NCBI GenBank assembly: GCA_016647705.1
Contig: CM028338.1
Span: 11,562,240 to 11,626,239 of the forward strand
From: Eucommia ulmoides
Taxonomy: Eukaryota > Streptophyta > Magnoliopsida > Garryales > Eucommiaceae
Reading direction: 5' to 3'
Length of the DNA: 64,000 bases
Each line of letters opens with the position of its first letter. Position 1 is the stretch's first letter. The translations under genes were made by a program, and so were the position numbers. This document shows, piece after piece, positions 21,264-32,707 of this stretch. A model generated the notes under the pieces. The model was not told the origin of the DNA. It worked only from the letters and a program-made list of their open reading frames with translations, and made no database searches.

Positions 21264-23200
21264 AATACCCCCAAACTCAGAATTTCGCTAGCCCTCGAGC
21301 AAAACACCCACAGAATACAAGGAAATATACAAATTAATTATGAAATTGAAAAATAAAAATGAAAAACACTAAAAAGAAAAAAAAAATGTGGAAGTTGTGA
21401 TTATCATCTACCAGCCGAAAGATTTTCCCTCATCGGCCCCCAATCCTATCAAGTTCAAGTATAAATCACACCATGTGGTGTTCTAAAATTTTAACGTTCA
21501 AAAATAGTAAGCATCATTCTAGATCCTATTTAAGTGTATGTGTGATTAAACTCAAATATACAACTATCCATTGATTAGATGGGATTATCGCTCAATATAG
21601 TTCATGACTAAAACCTTTTAGGTATAGGGAATCCATATGCCTGACCCGGGATCTATTCTCTACTAATGTAGGCTTGAAGGTTCAAAAAGATCAATAGGGC
21701 TTGGATCGTTTTAGGAAAATGGCCAAGGGTAAATTTGAATAGAAAATGGGTTAACGTCGTTAACTTCGTTACCCAAGGTACATCGCTGGCACTCTCACAC
21801 TCGAACCCCCATAGAAAAATTGTAAACAATCCCAAACAATCATTTTAGACCAACGTATTCACTTGTCAAAAGAAATGTAATTGTTTTTTCAAACACACCC
21901 CCAAACTCATCGAATTTCTACAATTTAAGGAGTGTGCCAAAAATGATTAAGTAATACACCCCCAAAGGTATTTGAATTTCTGAAAATTTAGGAGTGTGCA
22001 AAAAGGATTAAGAAAATGATAAGTGAATACACTAATACCAAACCAATCCGAAGTTCTTCCTAAACCCAACTGCTCACATCAAGTAGCATATATGAATGCT
22101 AAGTTAATTCACTCAAATGTGCCTTTAATTCAGCGATATAGGTTTGGAAAAAAATCAACTGGCCAGGGTATTTGTTCATATGTTCAGAATCGAATTGGCA
22201 TTTAGGCTTCGACAAGGTAAAGAAGGATAATGATATTGCATGGTAGGCTTTAAAAGGCTCAAGCGATAAAATGAATGCCTAAATCATATCTACTAAACAA
22301 CCTCACCTAGGATTTTGCTTCGAATTTCTCCCAAATCAAGTTCTAGAATCCCTATTGTTATGAAATTGAGTGAAGGATAATCGGTTTCAAATCAATTAGA
22401 TAGTTCTACATTGTGCTTACGTGCTCGTTCATTTAGGATCTACAATAACTTTTACTAAGACGATACATTAAGCACACAGAACACACATAAATGATCTTTA
22501 CGCTTGACCACAATAAACAATCAAGGGACAGAGTCATCATCGGGTAAAGGCCCAGATGATGTCAAAACTTAGCACAAAACAACAAATAAACTAAACAACT
22601 AATCCTAAACAAGCATGCATACAATAAAAATAGTAGAACTTAACTAATATCATAGACACATACTAAAAACATACTACACATCACCACCAACTTAACACAG
22701 GCATTGCCCAAAACGACCTGTCAGTGATCCCAATTACAGTATATAACATGATATTGAAGACGGGGGTTTAGAACACGTACTTGGGAGGCGAGAGAATCTC
22801 ACCTCTAACTCAAGTCGACGGAGATGGATATAATTTATTTTTTTCCTTGGATTGCCTCCTAAGAAGCATTTGGTTTATAGTCGTCAGCCCGACACATTCA
22901 GAACACCCTCAAGCTTAGCGGGATATTGCTTTGTTCTGCTCGATCTTTCAATCACACGTCTCAACGGCTTATGTGAGTGGCCACACACTATAAACGGTTC
23001 AGAATCTCGTTGAAAGATATGCACCAATACCTGTCGATCTAACATCGCCAAGTACCCTGCATAAGAAATACAAAAAAAAAAAAAAAAACTACATATATAT
23101 ATATATATACACAAAAAAATTCCTAAATTAAAATCAAGTTATTTACTTACAATATCAATAATAATCTAAAACACAATCCCCAGCAATGGCTCCAAAAACT
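21264..23200 (-). other. Interior of element B: non-coding, with short gag remnant
   Basis: The interior is collinear with those of A, C and F. A gag start region (22990-23060; minus frame reading GYLAMLDRQVLVHIFQRDSEPF) jumps to the end of the gag region (VLNVSG, about 22890), so the gag core has been deleted. The rest (21264-22880) is conserved non-coding sequence with no open frame of note. Confidence 0.75.
23175..23194 (-). other. Primer-binding site of element B (tRNA-Asp type)
   Basis: The minus strand reads TGGAGCCATTGCTGGGGATT, six bases inside the LTR edge. It differs from the tRNA-Asp complement at a few positions. Confidence 0.75.
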
Positions 23201-24725
23201 TGGTTGCCGCAATTTAAGCTTCGCCACTTTTATCACACGCGTACAGGTTAAGTTTTAGTATATGGACCTTTCGGTCAAGTATTGTATCCACAAGGATTGG
23301 TTTAGATTACTATCAAGTACCACGATTGTCATAACCTAACTTTATCTGGGCGCTAAAAATGGAATATAAATTTTAATACTAATACTAGAATACTAATTTA
23401 ACTATACTAATTACTAATACGACATAGTTATTGGATGGATTATCTAGTGTTTAACTTTATTTACTTAAATGCGTTTGATTTCCTTTAGTTTGCAATAACG
23501 GTGTTCGATCTATTTGACAATCTCGGTATCTAAAACTCCTCTGCCACCTCTCCCGTGTGTAAGACGGGGGAATACGCAACTTCGTGTCAACGAAAAAGTC
23601 CCTCTCAAAGTCTTAACAACCCTAGGTTGCATGAGTCTTATCCCAACATCATCGATTGCACACAAAATCTCAGTTCGTGAACCCGTCACCTCTCTCGAGT
23701 GTAAGACGAGGGAATACATGACTTCGCATCAACGCCGAAGTCCTCCTCAACGTCTTAATGACTCTAGGTCATGTGAGTCTCGCCCCAACGTCTTTGATTT
23801 CATGCATTGTGTTTACCCGAATCTGAATGCGGGGTTACCGCTTCCAAGAATCAAACCCCGTATTCTCGATATATCTAAACTAGCATATAATCATGAAAAT
23901 ATGATAAACACATTCAAATATTTAAGAACGATCATTGAAGAAACATAACTCAACCTAAACGACATTGTTATAAATAATATTAATCCCTAAGATAATCCAC
24001 ATTTAGCCTATGACCATAACCTTTTATACAATTGAAACTAGGCTAAACATGCTCAAACAAATATCGAAGTTAATAAATAAAAGAAAAAAAAGATGAACTT
24101 AGCCGATATCTGAAGATTAGCCGCTAAAACCATCCACCAATCGATTATCCTTCTCCGCATGGTAATCTTCTCACTCGAAATTGTTTAAGCACTCTCCATA
24201 CTCTCTCTATATTCTAAACTAAGCTGTATGGGCTGTAATGGCCGGAGAGAAACCAGAGGAGAGGAGATGTGGGGATATTTATAGGGAAAATATCTAAACA
24301 AAATTTCTAAACTGTGTAGAGGTCACCGCCTCAGCAGTGAGGTAAGTCAGTTTGATGGTCGCCTAGGTGGTAGAGAAGGTAGTGGATTAAGGACCATCCT
24401 GTAGTTTCACTGCCGCGGTGGTGGATCTGACTGCTGCCGCGGTGGATGTTCAACAAGAATATCCCACTCTTCATTTTCACCACCGCTGCGGTGGTCTGGA
24501 CGCCGCAGTGGTGGGCTTCTTTTCAAAATCTTGCCTTCTTGCTTGTTTTTTCACCATTCTCCGACCATTTTTTGTCCGAATTTATCGTTTGCACTCTAAT
24601 TTCATACCTTTTCACCCATACACTTTTTTAATGCAAAAAGAATAAAAACATATTAAAAACGTAATAAACATACTAAAAAACTAACAATTTTGGTTTGGAA
24701 ATAGATAGGTAGCTCACACCTATCA
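23201..24725 (-). repeat. 5' LTR of element B
   Basis: 1,525 bp, opening TGGTTGCCGC and closing CACCTATCA, with TATA at 24277-24284 and a word block at about 24325-24515. It is collinear with the 3' LTR throughout, with many substitutions. That implies the insertion is old. Confidence 0.9.
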
Positions 24726-24730
24726 CTTGC

Positions 24731-24895
24731 CTAATTGACATGTATCACATACTTTATCCTTCACAAATTTCAAATCAAATAGGCCACGTACAAGACTCTT
24801 CTTAGATAAGTTAGAAATTAACTCCATACTAGCATGCTCAAGTCTTTTATCCCATAACCAACTATTCTCCGATAAAGCATTCAAACAAGATAAAT
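24731..24895 (-). pseudogene. Integrase zinc-binding domain of Copia element H
   Basis: The minus frame reads LWDKRLEHASMELISNLSKK, a linker, then VCDTCQLGK, matching the Copia HHCC integrase N-terminus. The first His of the usual LWH..LGH is Asp here, while the second His and both Cys are kept. Element B interrupts the reading just after CQLGK, and an in-frame stop follows at the join. Confidence 0.8.
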
Positions 24896-25245
24896 TTTGA
24901 GAATTAAAATCATTAAAAGAGCAAGTATACACATTCTCAACACATGATACTACTATTATGATTATTCTTAATAATGCGTCTATCATGATCAAATATAACA
25001 TTATAACCCTTATCACATAGTTGACTAATACTAAGCAAATTATGTTTAAGTTCATCAACTAGTGACACATCTTTAATAATAGTAGTATCATTACCGATAT
25101 TACCTATACCAATAATTTTACCCTTTGCGTTGTCTCTGAAAGTTACATGACCTCCATCTTTCGGTGTCAAAGATATAAATTTTCCTTTATCTCCCGTCAT
25201 GTGTTGAGAACAACTACTATCCAGAAACCATTTGTCCTTGCTTGT
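24896..25245 (-). pseudogene. Protease domain of Copia element H
   Basis: The minus frame reads DKWFLDSSCSQHMTGDKG, then FISLTPKDGGHVTF, KGKIIGIGNIG and ELKHNLLSISQLCDKGY. This is the Copia aspartic protease plus the conserved segment leading to integrase. The catalytic DSG is DSS, a Gly-to-Ser change expected to inactivate it. A frame change occurs near 24937. The enzyme would have cleaved the polyprotein. Confidence 0.8.
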
Positions 25246-26821
25246 TGATGCTTTTAGAATAACCTACAATGAGCATCTCAAATATTTTCTAAGTGATACC
25301 CAACCTAAGTAGGTCCAATCTTGTTAGTCGGGACAATTTTAGTTCCTTTTGGAACCCAACTTGTTTACAGTTAGATATTTTAGTAAAACATTTATGAATA
25401 GTATACCCCACAATGTTACATTTAAAATATTTAACAAGATCCTTGGTTTCAGAAAAAAATTTATGAAAATGTTTTTGTTTAAGATTTTTCTGAAATCCGA
25501 TACCGGTTTTATCAAAAACTCCACATGAACTTCCCAAAAGCATTTTCAAGTTATTTTCACCGCCGGTGAATTTGAGAACAATTGATTGAAAATTCATCAA
25601 TTTAGACTTTAATCTATTGTTTTCAGATTCTTAGTCCACCACTTGCTTGTTTAATGTGTTAATTATACTTTGAAGGGAACTTATTTTAGAACATTAGTTT
25701 TTATAATCATGTGAAAGTTTTTGATAAACATCAAATAATTCATCAAATTTAAAGGACAAGAACTTGAACATTCAGTTACCTCACCACTAGTGGCCATTAA
25801 TGCAAGCATGGACGCGTCTTTAGTATCCAAATTTTTCGAGTTACTCGAATCAGTATCATCCCAAGTAGGCTTAATGGATTTCCTCTTACTCTTATTTGCT
25901 TTCTTCTTCTTTTCCTTTTCTTTATCCTTCTTCGGTTCAGGACAATCATTTTGAAAATGACCGGTCTTTCGAGATTTGTAATATTCCACTTTAGACATGC
26001 TGAGGTTTCTTCTTCCATGGAATATCCACCGATTCATTCTTCTAAAGTTGATTGTGAGAAGTGCTACATTTTTCACTTGCTCACTATTAAGACTTTCATC
26101 ATCACTATCGTTATTTTCTTCAATTTTTTGAGCTTTTAGGTCCAAGGATTTCCTCTACCATTTCCGATATCATCCTTATAACCATTAATCACTGATTCAT
26201 GAGTCATCAAATTGCCAATGAGATCATCAATATCATGTTTTCTAAGATCCTTGGCTTCCTCGATTATCGTCACCTTTGACTCCCATATTTTTGTTAAGGA
26301 CCTTAGGACCTTTCGTACTCTATCCTCCATGGAGTATGGCTTTCCAAGTTGACTCATATTGTTCCATATGTTTTTGAAGCGAGTGTACATCTCATGAATC
26401 AATTAATTCTCTTTCATCCTAAACAACTCAAATTTTCTCATAAGAGCATTGATTTTTTACTGCTTCACTTGACTTGTCCCTTCGTGGGTGACTTATAACT
26501 TATCCCATATTTCCTTTCCAGATTTGCAACCTGAAACTCTAGAATATTCATTAGCATCTAAAGAGAAAAAAAGAATATTGATAGCTTGAGAGTTAATGGA
26601 GAGTTTATGCTTATCGGAAGTAGTGAGTTGTTCCTTCTTCTTCTCAACTCCGTTTTCCATTGGATTAAATGGATCATCCTCGATTGTAAGCCGTACATCG
26701 TAATTTGTAGCCTGAAGAAAGGCTAGCATCTTTTCTTTCCAAAAAAATAGCTTTCACCTGCAAACAAAGGTGGTCGGTGCATAGATTGCCCCTCAACTAG
26801 TGTGCCTACTATGTGTGCCAT
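25246..26821 (-). pseudogene. Gag of Copia element H (SIRE type)
   Basis: Pieces in order are an N-terminal frame near 26821 with RPPLFAGESYFF, then a KMLAFLQATNYDVRL motif, SRVSGCKSGKEIWDKL, EMYTRFKNIWNNMSQLGKP and VRKVLRSLTKIWESKVTIIE, which match the Gag core of SIRE elements. A zinc knuckle follows, degraded to YYKSRKTGHFQNDC (two Cys lost), then a KRKSIKPTWDDTDSS linker. Frameshifts occur near 26730 and 26480 and in the C-terminal part. Gag forms the virus-like particle. Confidence 0.85.
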
Positions 26822-26851
26822 GTGATCTTTGTTAGCTAAAAACTTTGAGCT

Positions 26852-26869
26852 AAACCAACTATGATACCA
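26852..26869 (-). other. Primer-binding site of Copia element H (initiator Met tRNA type)
   Basis: The minus strand reads TTGGTATCATAGTTGG two bases inside the LTR. TGGTATCAGAGC is the usual Copia iMet-type site. Confidence 0.8.
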
Positions 26870-26871
26870 AT

Positions 26872-28700
26872 TATTGGCCCAGTAGAATACCCAAGAGGGG
26901 GTTGAATTGGATAATTAAAAATTTATCAAAATAAATCAAATAATTAATTTTAAACCTAAATTAATTATTATCTTTATATCACAGCGGAATTAAATAATCA
27001 ACTAAGTGTACACCAAACAACAAAAATAAACAAAGTAAATATTATATCACACCAAGATATATCCTGGCTCACCAAGTTATTCTTGGCTAGTCCAATCTTC
27101 CGGGTCCTACGGAGATTCGCACCCACTAATACTCAAGATCCCTTTAAAGGTCGAAACCAAACCCTCACACTGATTATTTTACAGGCTCAGAATCAACCTT
27201 TACAATATCCTTTTCCTAGGCTAAAGAATAACCTAATTCTTTTTAACACTAAGGCCAAAGAATTAAAACCTCACCAATCACTCCAAATATCCTTTTACTC
27301 GGTAAGGATCGAATCATTACAAATTTCACACAAAAACACAACTCTATCCCGGAAGAATCACTACTCTTTGATTAAATACCCCCAACAATATTTAACCCGT
27401 TACACTACTCACCAATACAAATTGATAAGCAGAAAATCTCACTTGGAGCTTCTACCACCACAGATAAAATAATAACTCAATTAATATATCAAATCTAGTG
27501 ATAGAAAAATGTGAGTTTGAAAATTTGATTTTAAACAAGATATGAGTAGCAAATAAATAAGCATGAGATTAGATTCAAGAAATTGTTTATAAAACAATTT
27601 CTAAGATGAATTTCCAGAAGATAAACAAGTAAAGCAATAATAGAATATAATTGGAAAGATCTCACCCGGAATCCACAGAAAGAATAATTAGAACGATGTA
27701 ACTTCAAATCTGGTAGCAACAAAGATTAATAGCAATTGATCTTCAAGATCGCCTCTCAGAATAGCTCAAATAATATCTCAGAATAATAACTCTTATAAAA
27801 TATCACAAATGATCTTAACTCTTTTAGCTCTCTTGATATTGATTAATTGATCCCCTAGTAATGAAATTCCCAGGTCTATATATATAAGAAATAAATCAGC
27901 TCTCTAATAGCTAGTTCCCATGTGTCGTGGCAATTAAATGCTCTCTTAGACCCCATATATCATTATGACTTCATTTTGGTTCAATACACTTAATAATAGA
28001 TTTTAAAACTATCAATTAAGCCCCCCCAAATATTTCTCAATCCCAATTAATTAGAATAGAATCAATTTTATGTACCAAATTTAGAAACATTAAAAATTAA
28101 TGAACCAAATCCATAGGATTTAGATATTAGGTAAAGCATATCATAAATATAATAATATCCTTGAAATCTCTCTCAAATCCTAACAAAAAATGGCTACTTT
28201 CGGATATAATCTCAGAATAAACAAAATCCTGAAACAGCGCGTCCAGTCTACCGGTCAGTCGACTGCCCTATTCAGGATGTAGCCAAGCCATCGCTGTTGT
28301 ATTCATAGGTCGACATACCTGTCGACTTGGATATTCAGAGAGTTTAGTTTACCTTAGCCAATCGACCTACCTGTCGACTTAGAGATACAGAGAGTTTGGC
28401 TTTTCTTTACTGGTCGACTTGCCTATCGACTTAGAGATACAAGTTATTTCTCCTACTTGGTCTGGTTGACTTACCAGTCAACTTGTATATGCTAAATCTC
28501 TTCTCTAAACTCATTTTTAACTTATTCTTTTTTACGTTTTTACCCCTTTAACCATTTTCTTTTCTAAATTAGCTCTACTAACTTCTTAAATTTCATTTTA
28601 GTTAGTTAAAAATATTTCTTTTCAAATCACATATAGGAGCAAATAATTTTATCTTATCAAAACACATAAATAATAAACAAAAAATTATGCATGTGTATTT
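26872..28700 (-). repeat. 5' LTR of Copia element H, outer edge missing
   Basis: Opens (plus view) TATTGGCCCAGTAG and follows the 3' LTR closely until about 28700. There the match stops at GCATGTGTATT, which equals position about 16762 of the 3' LTR. Roughly 215 bp of its U3 edge is absent and the next bases belong to the Tat-like region. TATA at 27874-27886 and the word cluster at 28238-28490 are retained. Confidence 0.85.
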
Positions 28701-29954
28701 CATTTAATTCTTAATGATGACCCTTGATTTAATGGGCTCCAATTTTGTTGGATTGGAATCGAATCGGCTTAGTTTGCCTTGCAACTGGTAGTTACATTTC
28801 AAGGGTTTTAGTTAACCCTAACATATTTTGAGCAAAATATATTTCCACTTTTAATTCACCCAATCCATGTCATCCCAAGAATTAAGTTATTTATGGTATG
28901 GGTATTTAATGATCATTAAATCCCTTGGTTATGTGGTGAACTGGATTGGTTTGGTGTCGATAACGGGTAGTCACATAACAAGGATTTCAGTTAACTCTAA
29001 GATATGTTGATTATAATGTATTCATTCCTTGGTTCATTTTCGACATTATATTCATTCCTTTCTTAGGTGGTGAACCAAATCGGTTTAGTTTCGATAATCG
29101 TTAGTTACCTCATAAGTGACTTATTTCCTTCCCTAGATAATTTTCTATAGAATATCCTATGGGTGTCCTAGTCATTTTAATTCTCATTTTTGAGTCATTA
29201 AATTATGGGTTGGGGCTTTGAATTAATGGGCCTTGATGATTAGTCAAGATGACTTCGATTTTGGTCGATTTTAAGCTGAGTCTTAATACTTAGTTACGTT
29301 GCATAACTTGGACTTTCCATGACATTTCCATTCCTTGATTTAGGTCTTTTGGATTTTTTTAATGATATTAGAACTTTAAACAATAATTTAATAATTATTT
29401 TTGGTGTCGAATAGACGAAACCGGTGATAATAAAGGTTTCAGGGGTCAAAGTAGGTACCAAGGTAATTTGGTGAAATTTCCGATAATTAAAGGGAAGTAA
29501 CTACTCTTTAATCATATTAGATGTGATTTAATGAAAATAAATCTTTAATAATGTCATCCTAGTCCCCCTCTAATTTAATTTTTTTTAGGTTGACCCGAAA
29601 CTTTTACTTTACCGAATTTACTCAAATTCGTAGTTTTTATGTTTTCTTCTGTTTTTATGTTTTTTTCGTATTATCCTGTGTAATATAAAGTATAAATTCA
29701 TTCCATTTAAACCTAATTTTAATTTTTATCTGAACTTGTACTTTCGTCCCGACATTGATTAGGTAGGATAAAATGTGGTGTCTACAGCTGCCCCTCTTTG
29801 TCATGCATGTTTAATCGTAATGACCAGGAAAGAGACACAGTTACTTTGTTCTGCTAGACATGAAATTTAAAAGACTAAAATTTAAATGCATACGGTGATT
29901 TGGTGAGAGTAGTCAACTCTCCTCGGTGAAACATCTTCGTATCTACTATTAGAG

Positions 29955-31145
29955 ACGGGGATTTTTCACATTTGTCATCAAAGAGTCCTTTCTTTTGCCA
30001 CCAAAGATTGGAATCTTTTGCTTCCATCACCAGAGATTGTAAGGTTTTACTTCTGCCACCGGAGATATGAATATTTCATATTTTTCATTAGAGAATCTTT
30101 ACTTCTACTACCAAAGACAGGAATCTTTTGCTTCCATCACCAAATATTGGAATGTTTTGCTTCCGCCACCAGAGACTGGAATGCTTTGCTTTTGTCATCG
30201 AAGATAGGCATGTTTCTCTTCTATTACTAAAGATAGGTATTTTTCTATTCCCACTTTAGAGATAGGTATGCTCATCTTCTATCACCAGAGATAAGGTATT
30301 TTTCTCCTCTATCACCAAAGATATTATTGCTCCTCTTTTCTCACTAGAGATAAGCATTTTTCGCCTCTATCACCAGAGATAGGTATGTTTCTCTTCTATC
30401 ACGAGAGATAGGTATGTTTCTTTTTTATTACCAGAGATAGGTATGCTTCTCTTCTATCACCAGAGATAGGTATTTCTTCTATCACCTCTATCACGAAAGA
30501 TAGGCATATCTTTTTTCTATCACTAGTGATAGGTATTTCTTCTATCACTAAAGATAAGTATTTATTCTATCACCAAAGATAAGCATTTCTCTCTTCTATC
30601 ACCAGAGATAGGTGATCTTCTGTCACCAAAGATTAGAGTGTTTCTATCACCAAAGATAGGCATTTTTCTTCTCTATCACTAAAGATAAGTATTTCTCTGT
30701 TCTATCACCAAATATAGGTATTTCTTTTATCACCAAAGATATGTATTTCTTCTATGACGAAAGATAAACATTTTTCTCTTCTATCAACAAAGATAGGTAT
30801 TTCTCTCTTCTATCACCAGAGATAGGTATTTATTCTATCCCTAAAGATTGGTATTTCTCTCTTTATCACTATAGATATATATTTATTCTATCACCGAAGA
30901 TAGGCATTTATTCTATCACCAAAGATAGGCATTTCTTCTATCACCAAAGATAGGCATTACTTCTATCACCAAAGATAGGTATTGTTTCTATCACCTAAGA
31001 CAGGTATTACTTTTATCACCAAAGACATGTGTTGCTTCTATCACTAAATATAGGTATTGCTTCCATCACCGAAGACATGTATTGCTTTTATCACCTAAGA
31101 TAGGTATTGCTTCTATCACCAAAGACAAGTATTGCTTCTATCCGC
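29955..31145. repeat. About 40-copy minisatellite, units about 25-32 bp
   Basis: The unit is close to TTCTATCACCAAAGATAGG followed by TATTT or TATG, repeated for about 1.2 kb. Outer left units are more diverged (GCTTCCATCACCAGAGATTGG), middle units are CTCTTC-extended, and right-hand units add TATTGCTT. Each unit can pair TATC with GATA around CACCAAA. Unit lengths vary, and there are no unique spacers. Confidence 0.92.
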
Positions 31146-31227
31146 TTCTTTTCTAAGGTTACAAATTTTGATTTTTGAATCTTGAATCTTGAATTTTTGT
31201 GTTCTTTGACTTTTGAATTTTAAATTA

Positions 31228-31440
31228 TGCCCCAACTCTATCTAGGGTAAGTCTTATAAAGGAACCTTGATGGAGAGATTTGGTATAATGTGCCCCAACT
31301 CAAGTTAGTGTGTTATCAAGAAATCCCGATGGAGAGATTTGATATAATGTGCCCCAACTCTAGCTCGGGTGAATCCTACTATAGTATCTCAATAGAAAAA
31401 CTGGATATAATATGCCCCAGCTCTAGTTGTGGTACTAGAT
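31228..31440. repeat. About 61-bp tandem repeat, 3.5 copies
   Basis: TGCCCCAACTC or a variant recurs at 31228, 31291, 31350 and 31412. Between these lie segments with GATGGAGAGATTTGGTATAA. Confidence 0.85.
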
Positions 31441-32094
31441 TATTTCCTAAGTGTTCAGAGAATGTGATAGAGTCCACATGGGTTACCATATATCTTAAAC
31501 TAAGCGTGTGACTTTTAATGTCCATTTGAGACTGGGGACCTCATTAGGTTGCTTATGTATTTTGATTTTAGAATTTACCATTTAGTCATTTGTTTTAGAG
31601 AATGATCATTAGATGGTTGAAACCCACAAAGGCTATCTACATACACTGATTTCCTAGGTCAAGAATCTAGTTAAATTATAGTTCGGCCCTCCTTGTGCTG
31701 ATATTCAGATTGTTAGCTATGCCCATAATGGTTTCCTATGTACCTTGGTGATCTACCAAGGATTAGGTTGAAGCGTAGTTTATGCATAGGTTTCCCTTGT
31801 TGTTTTACTTGATAAGAGGATTGACAATCGACTTCTCAATAAAGTCAAGGGATATCTCAGGAGATGCACCTTGGAATAGGGCTAAGATAATATATCTCTG
31901 ATTTAATCGAACCCACTTGGGTTTTCTATGTACCTTGATGATCTACTAAGGACAGGTCAAAGCGTAGTCTACAGGGAACAGAGGAATTTTGTTTAAGGTG
32001 ACGACCAAACCTATAAAGGTTTAATGTATCCTGGTATTTTCCAGAACTTATATCGAGACCAAGTTCATCCTTGATTGGGGGATTGATTTTAAAG

Positions 32095-32255
32095 TTTACG
32101 TGATTAAATCCCAATTGATGGAGAATTTTGAACTTGTCATGATTTAATCCCGATTGATTAGGGATTTTTTAAGATGACACGATTCAATATAGATTGATGG
32201 GGAATTTTGAAGTTGTAATGATTCAATTCTGATTGATGTGGGATTTTTATTTAAT
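32095..32255. repeat. About 45-bp tandem repeat, 3-4 copies
   Basis: Units follow the pattern GATTTAATCCCGATTGATGG, then GAATTTTGAA and TTGT. Copies start near 32100, 32140, 32178 and 32218. Confidence 0.7.
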
Positions 32256-32389
32256 GGCAATGAAACCTGTATTTGAGTTACCTACGTATCTCAAATATCT
32301 AAGAATCAGGTCGGCATGTAGTTTAACCTTGATTGCCTAAACCTAGCTTGGTGAGCCCCACCAATCTTATGCATTCAATAACATTTAAT

Positions 32390-32580
32390 GTGGCCATTAA
32401 TGTCGAGCATTAATTGTCAAATCTCATGGAAATATTTTGCTCTATAAATCTTAACAATAGATAATATCGTCATTTGCCTAAATGTGGCTTGGTAGACCTC
32501 CATCAAACTTAAGCATTCAAAAACATTTAATTTGGCCAATAATGTCAAGCATTAATTAAAAAATCTTATAGAAAATGTTT
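32390..32580. repeat. Imperfect duplication upstream of the TATA box
   Basis: CATTTAATGTGGCCATTAATG and CATTTAATTTGGCCAATAATG, each followed by a GTCGAGCATTAATT or GTCAAGCATTAATT segment, occur about 130 bp apart. Confidence 0.65.
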
Positions 32581-32699
32581 CTCCATAGAATATCATCATC
32601 AGCTAGGGAATATCACCATTAGCTAGAGAATATCATTATTACAAACTAACAGAGTATTCCCCGCATCAATCAAATGGAATTAAATGCCATCAATTTGCC

Positions 32700-32707
32700 T
32701 ATAAAAT
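32700..32707 (+). promoter_or_regulatory. TATA box of the Tat-like LTR
   Basis: GCCTATAAAATAGGG is a strong plant TATA context. It has repeat-rich sequence upstream and a CT-rich leader (GACTCTCTCTTTTTCTCT) starting about 45 bp downstream, as expected for a U3/R boundary. Confidence 0.6.

Larger units (their letters stand above)
19767..24725 (-). mobile_element. Athila-like gag-only LTR element B, complete with TSD
   Basis: Flanked by CTTGC at 19762-19766 and 24726-24730, this 4,959-bp element lies within the integrase of Copia element H. Both LTRs are near full length (1,497 and 1,525 bp). A primer site and a polypurine tract are recognisable. The interior is only 1,937 bp and most of gag is missing. 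Ignoring the insert brings the two integrase halves together with CQLGK before the join, which supports these borders independently of the TSD. Confidence 0.93.
14884..28700 (-). mobile_element. SIRE-type Ty1/Copia element H, split by element B
   Basis: A minus-strand Copia element with the order 5' LTR, iMet-type primer site, gag, protease, integrase, reverse transcriptase, RNase H, polypurine tract and 3' LTR. Without insertion B it is about 8.9 kb. Gag, protease, RT (YVDDIIFG) and RNase H motifs match the SIRE/Maximus lineage. Every domain carries stops or frameshifts, so it is inactive. The 3' LTR edge at 14884 is clean, but the outer edge of the 5' LTR is missing about 215 bp, so no TSD can be confirmed. 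Confidence 0.9.

Noticed and set aside
29955..31145. Possible CRISPR array
   Set aside because: Units are contiguous with no unique spacers, lengths vary, and the context is a plant LTR.
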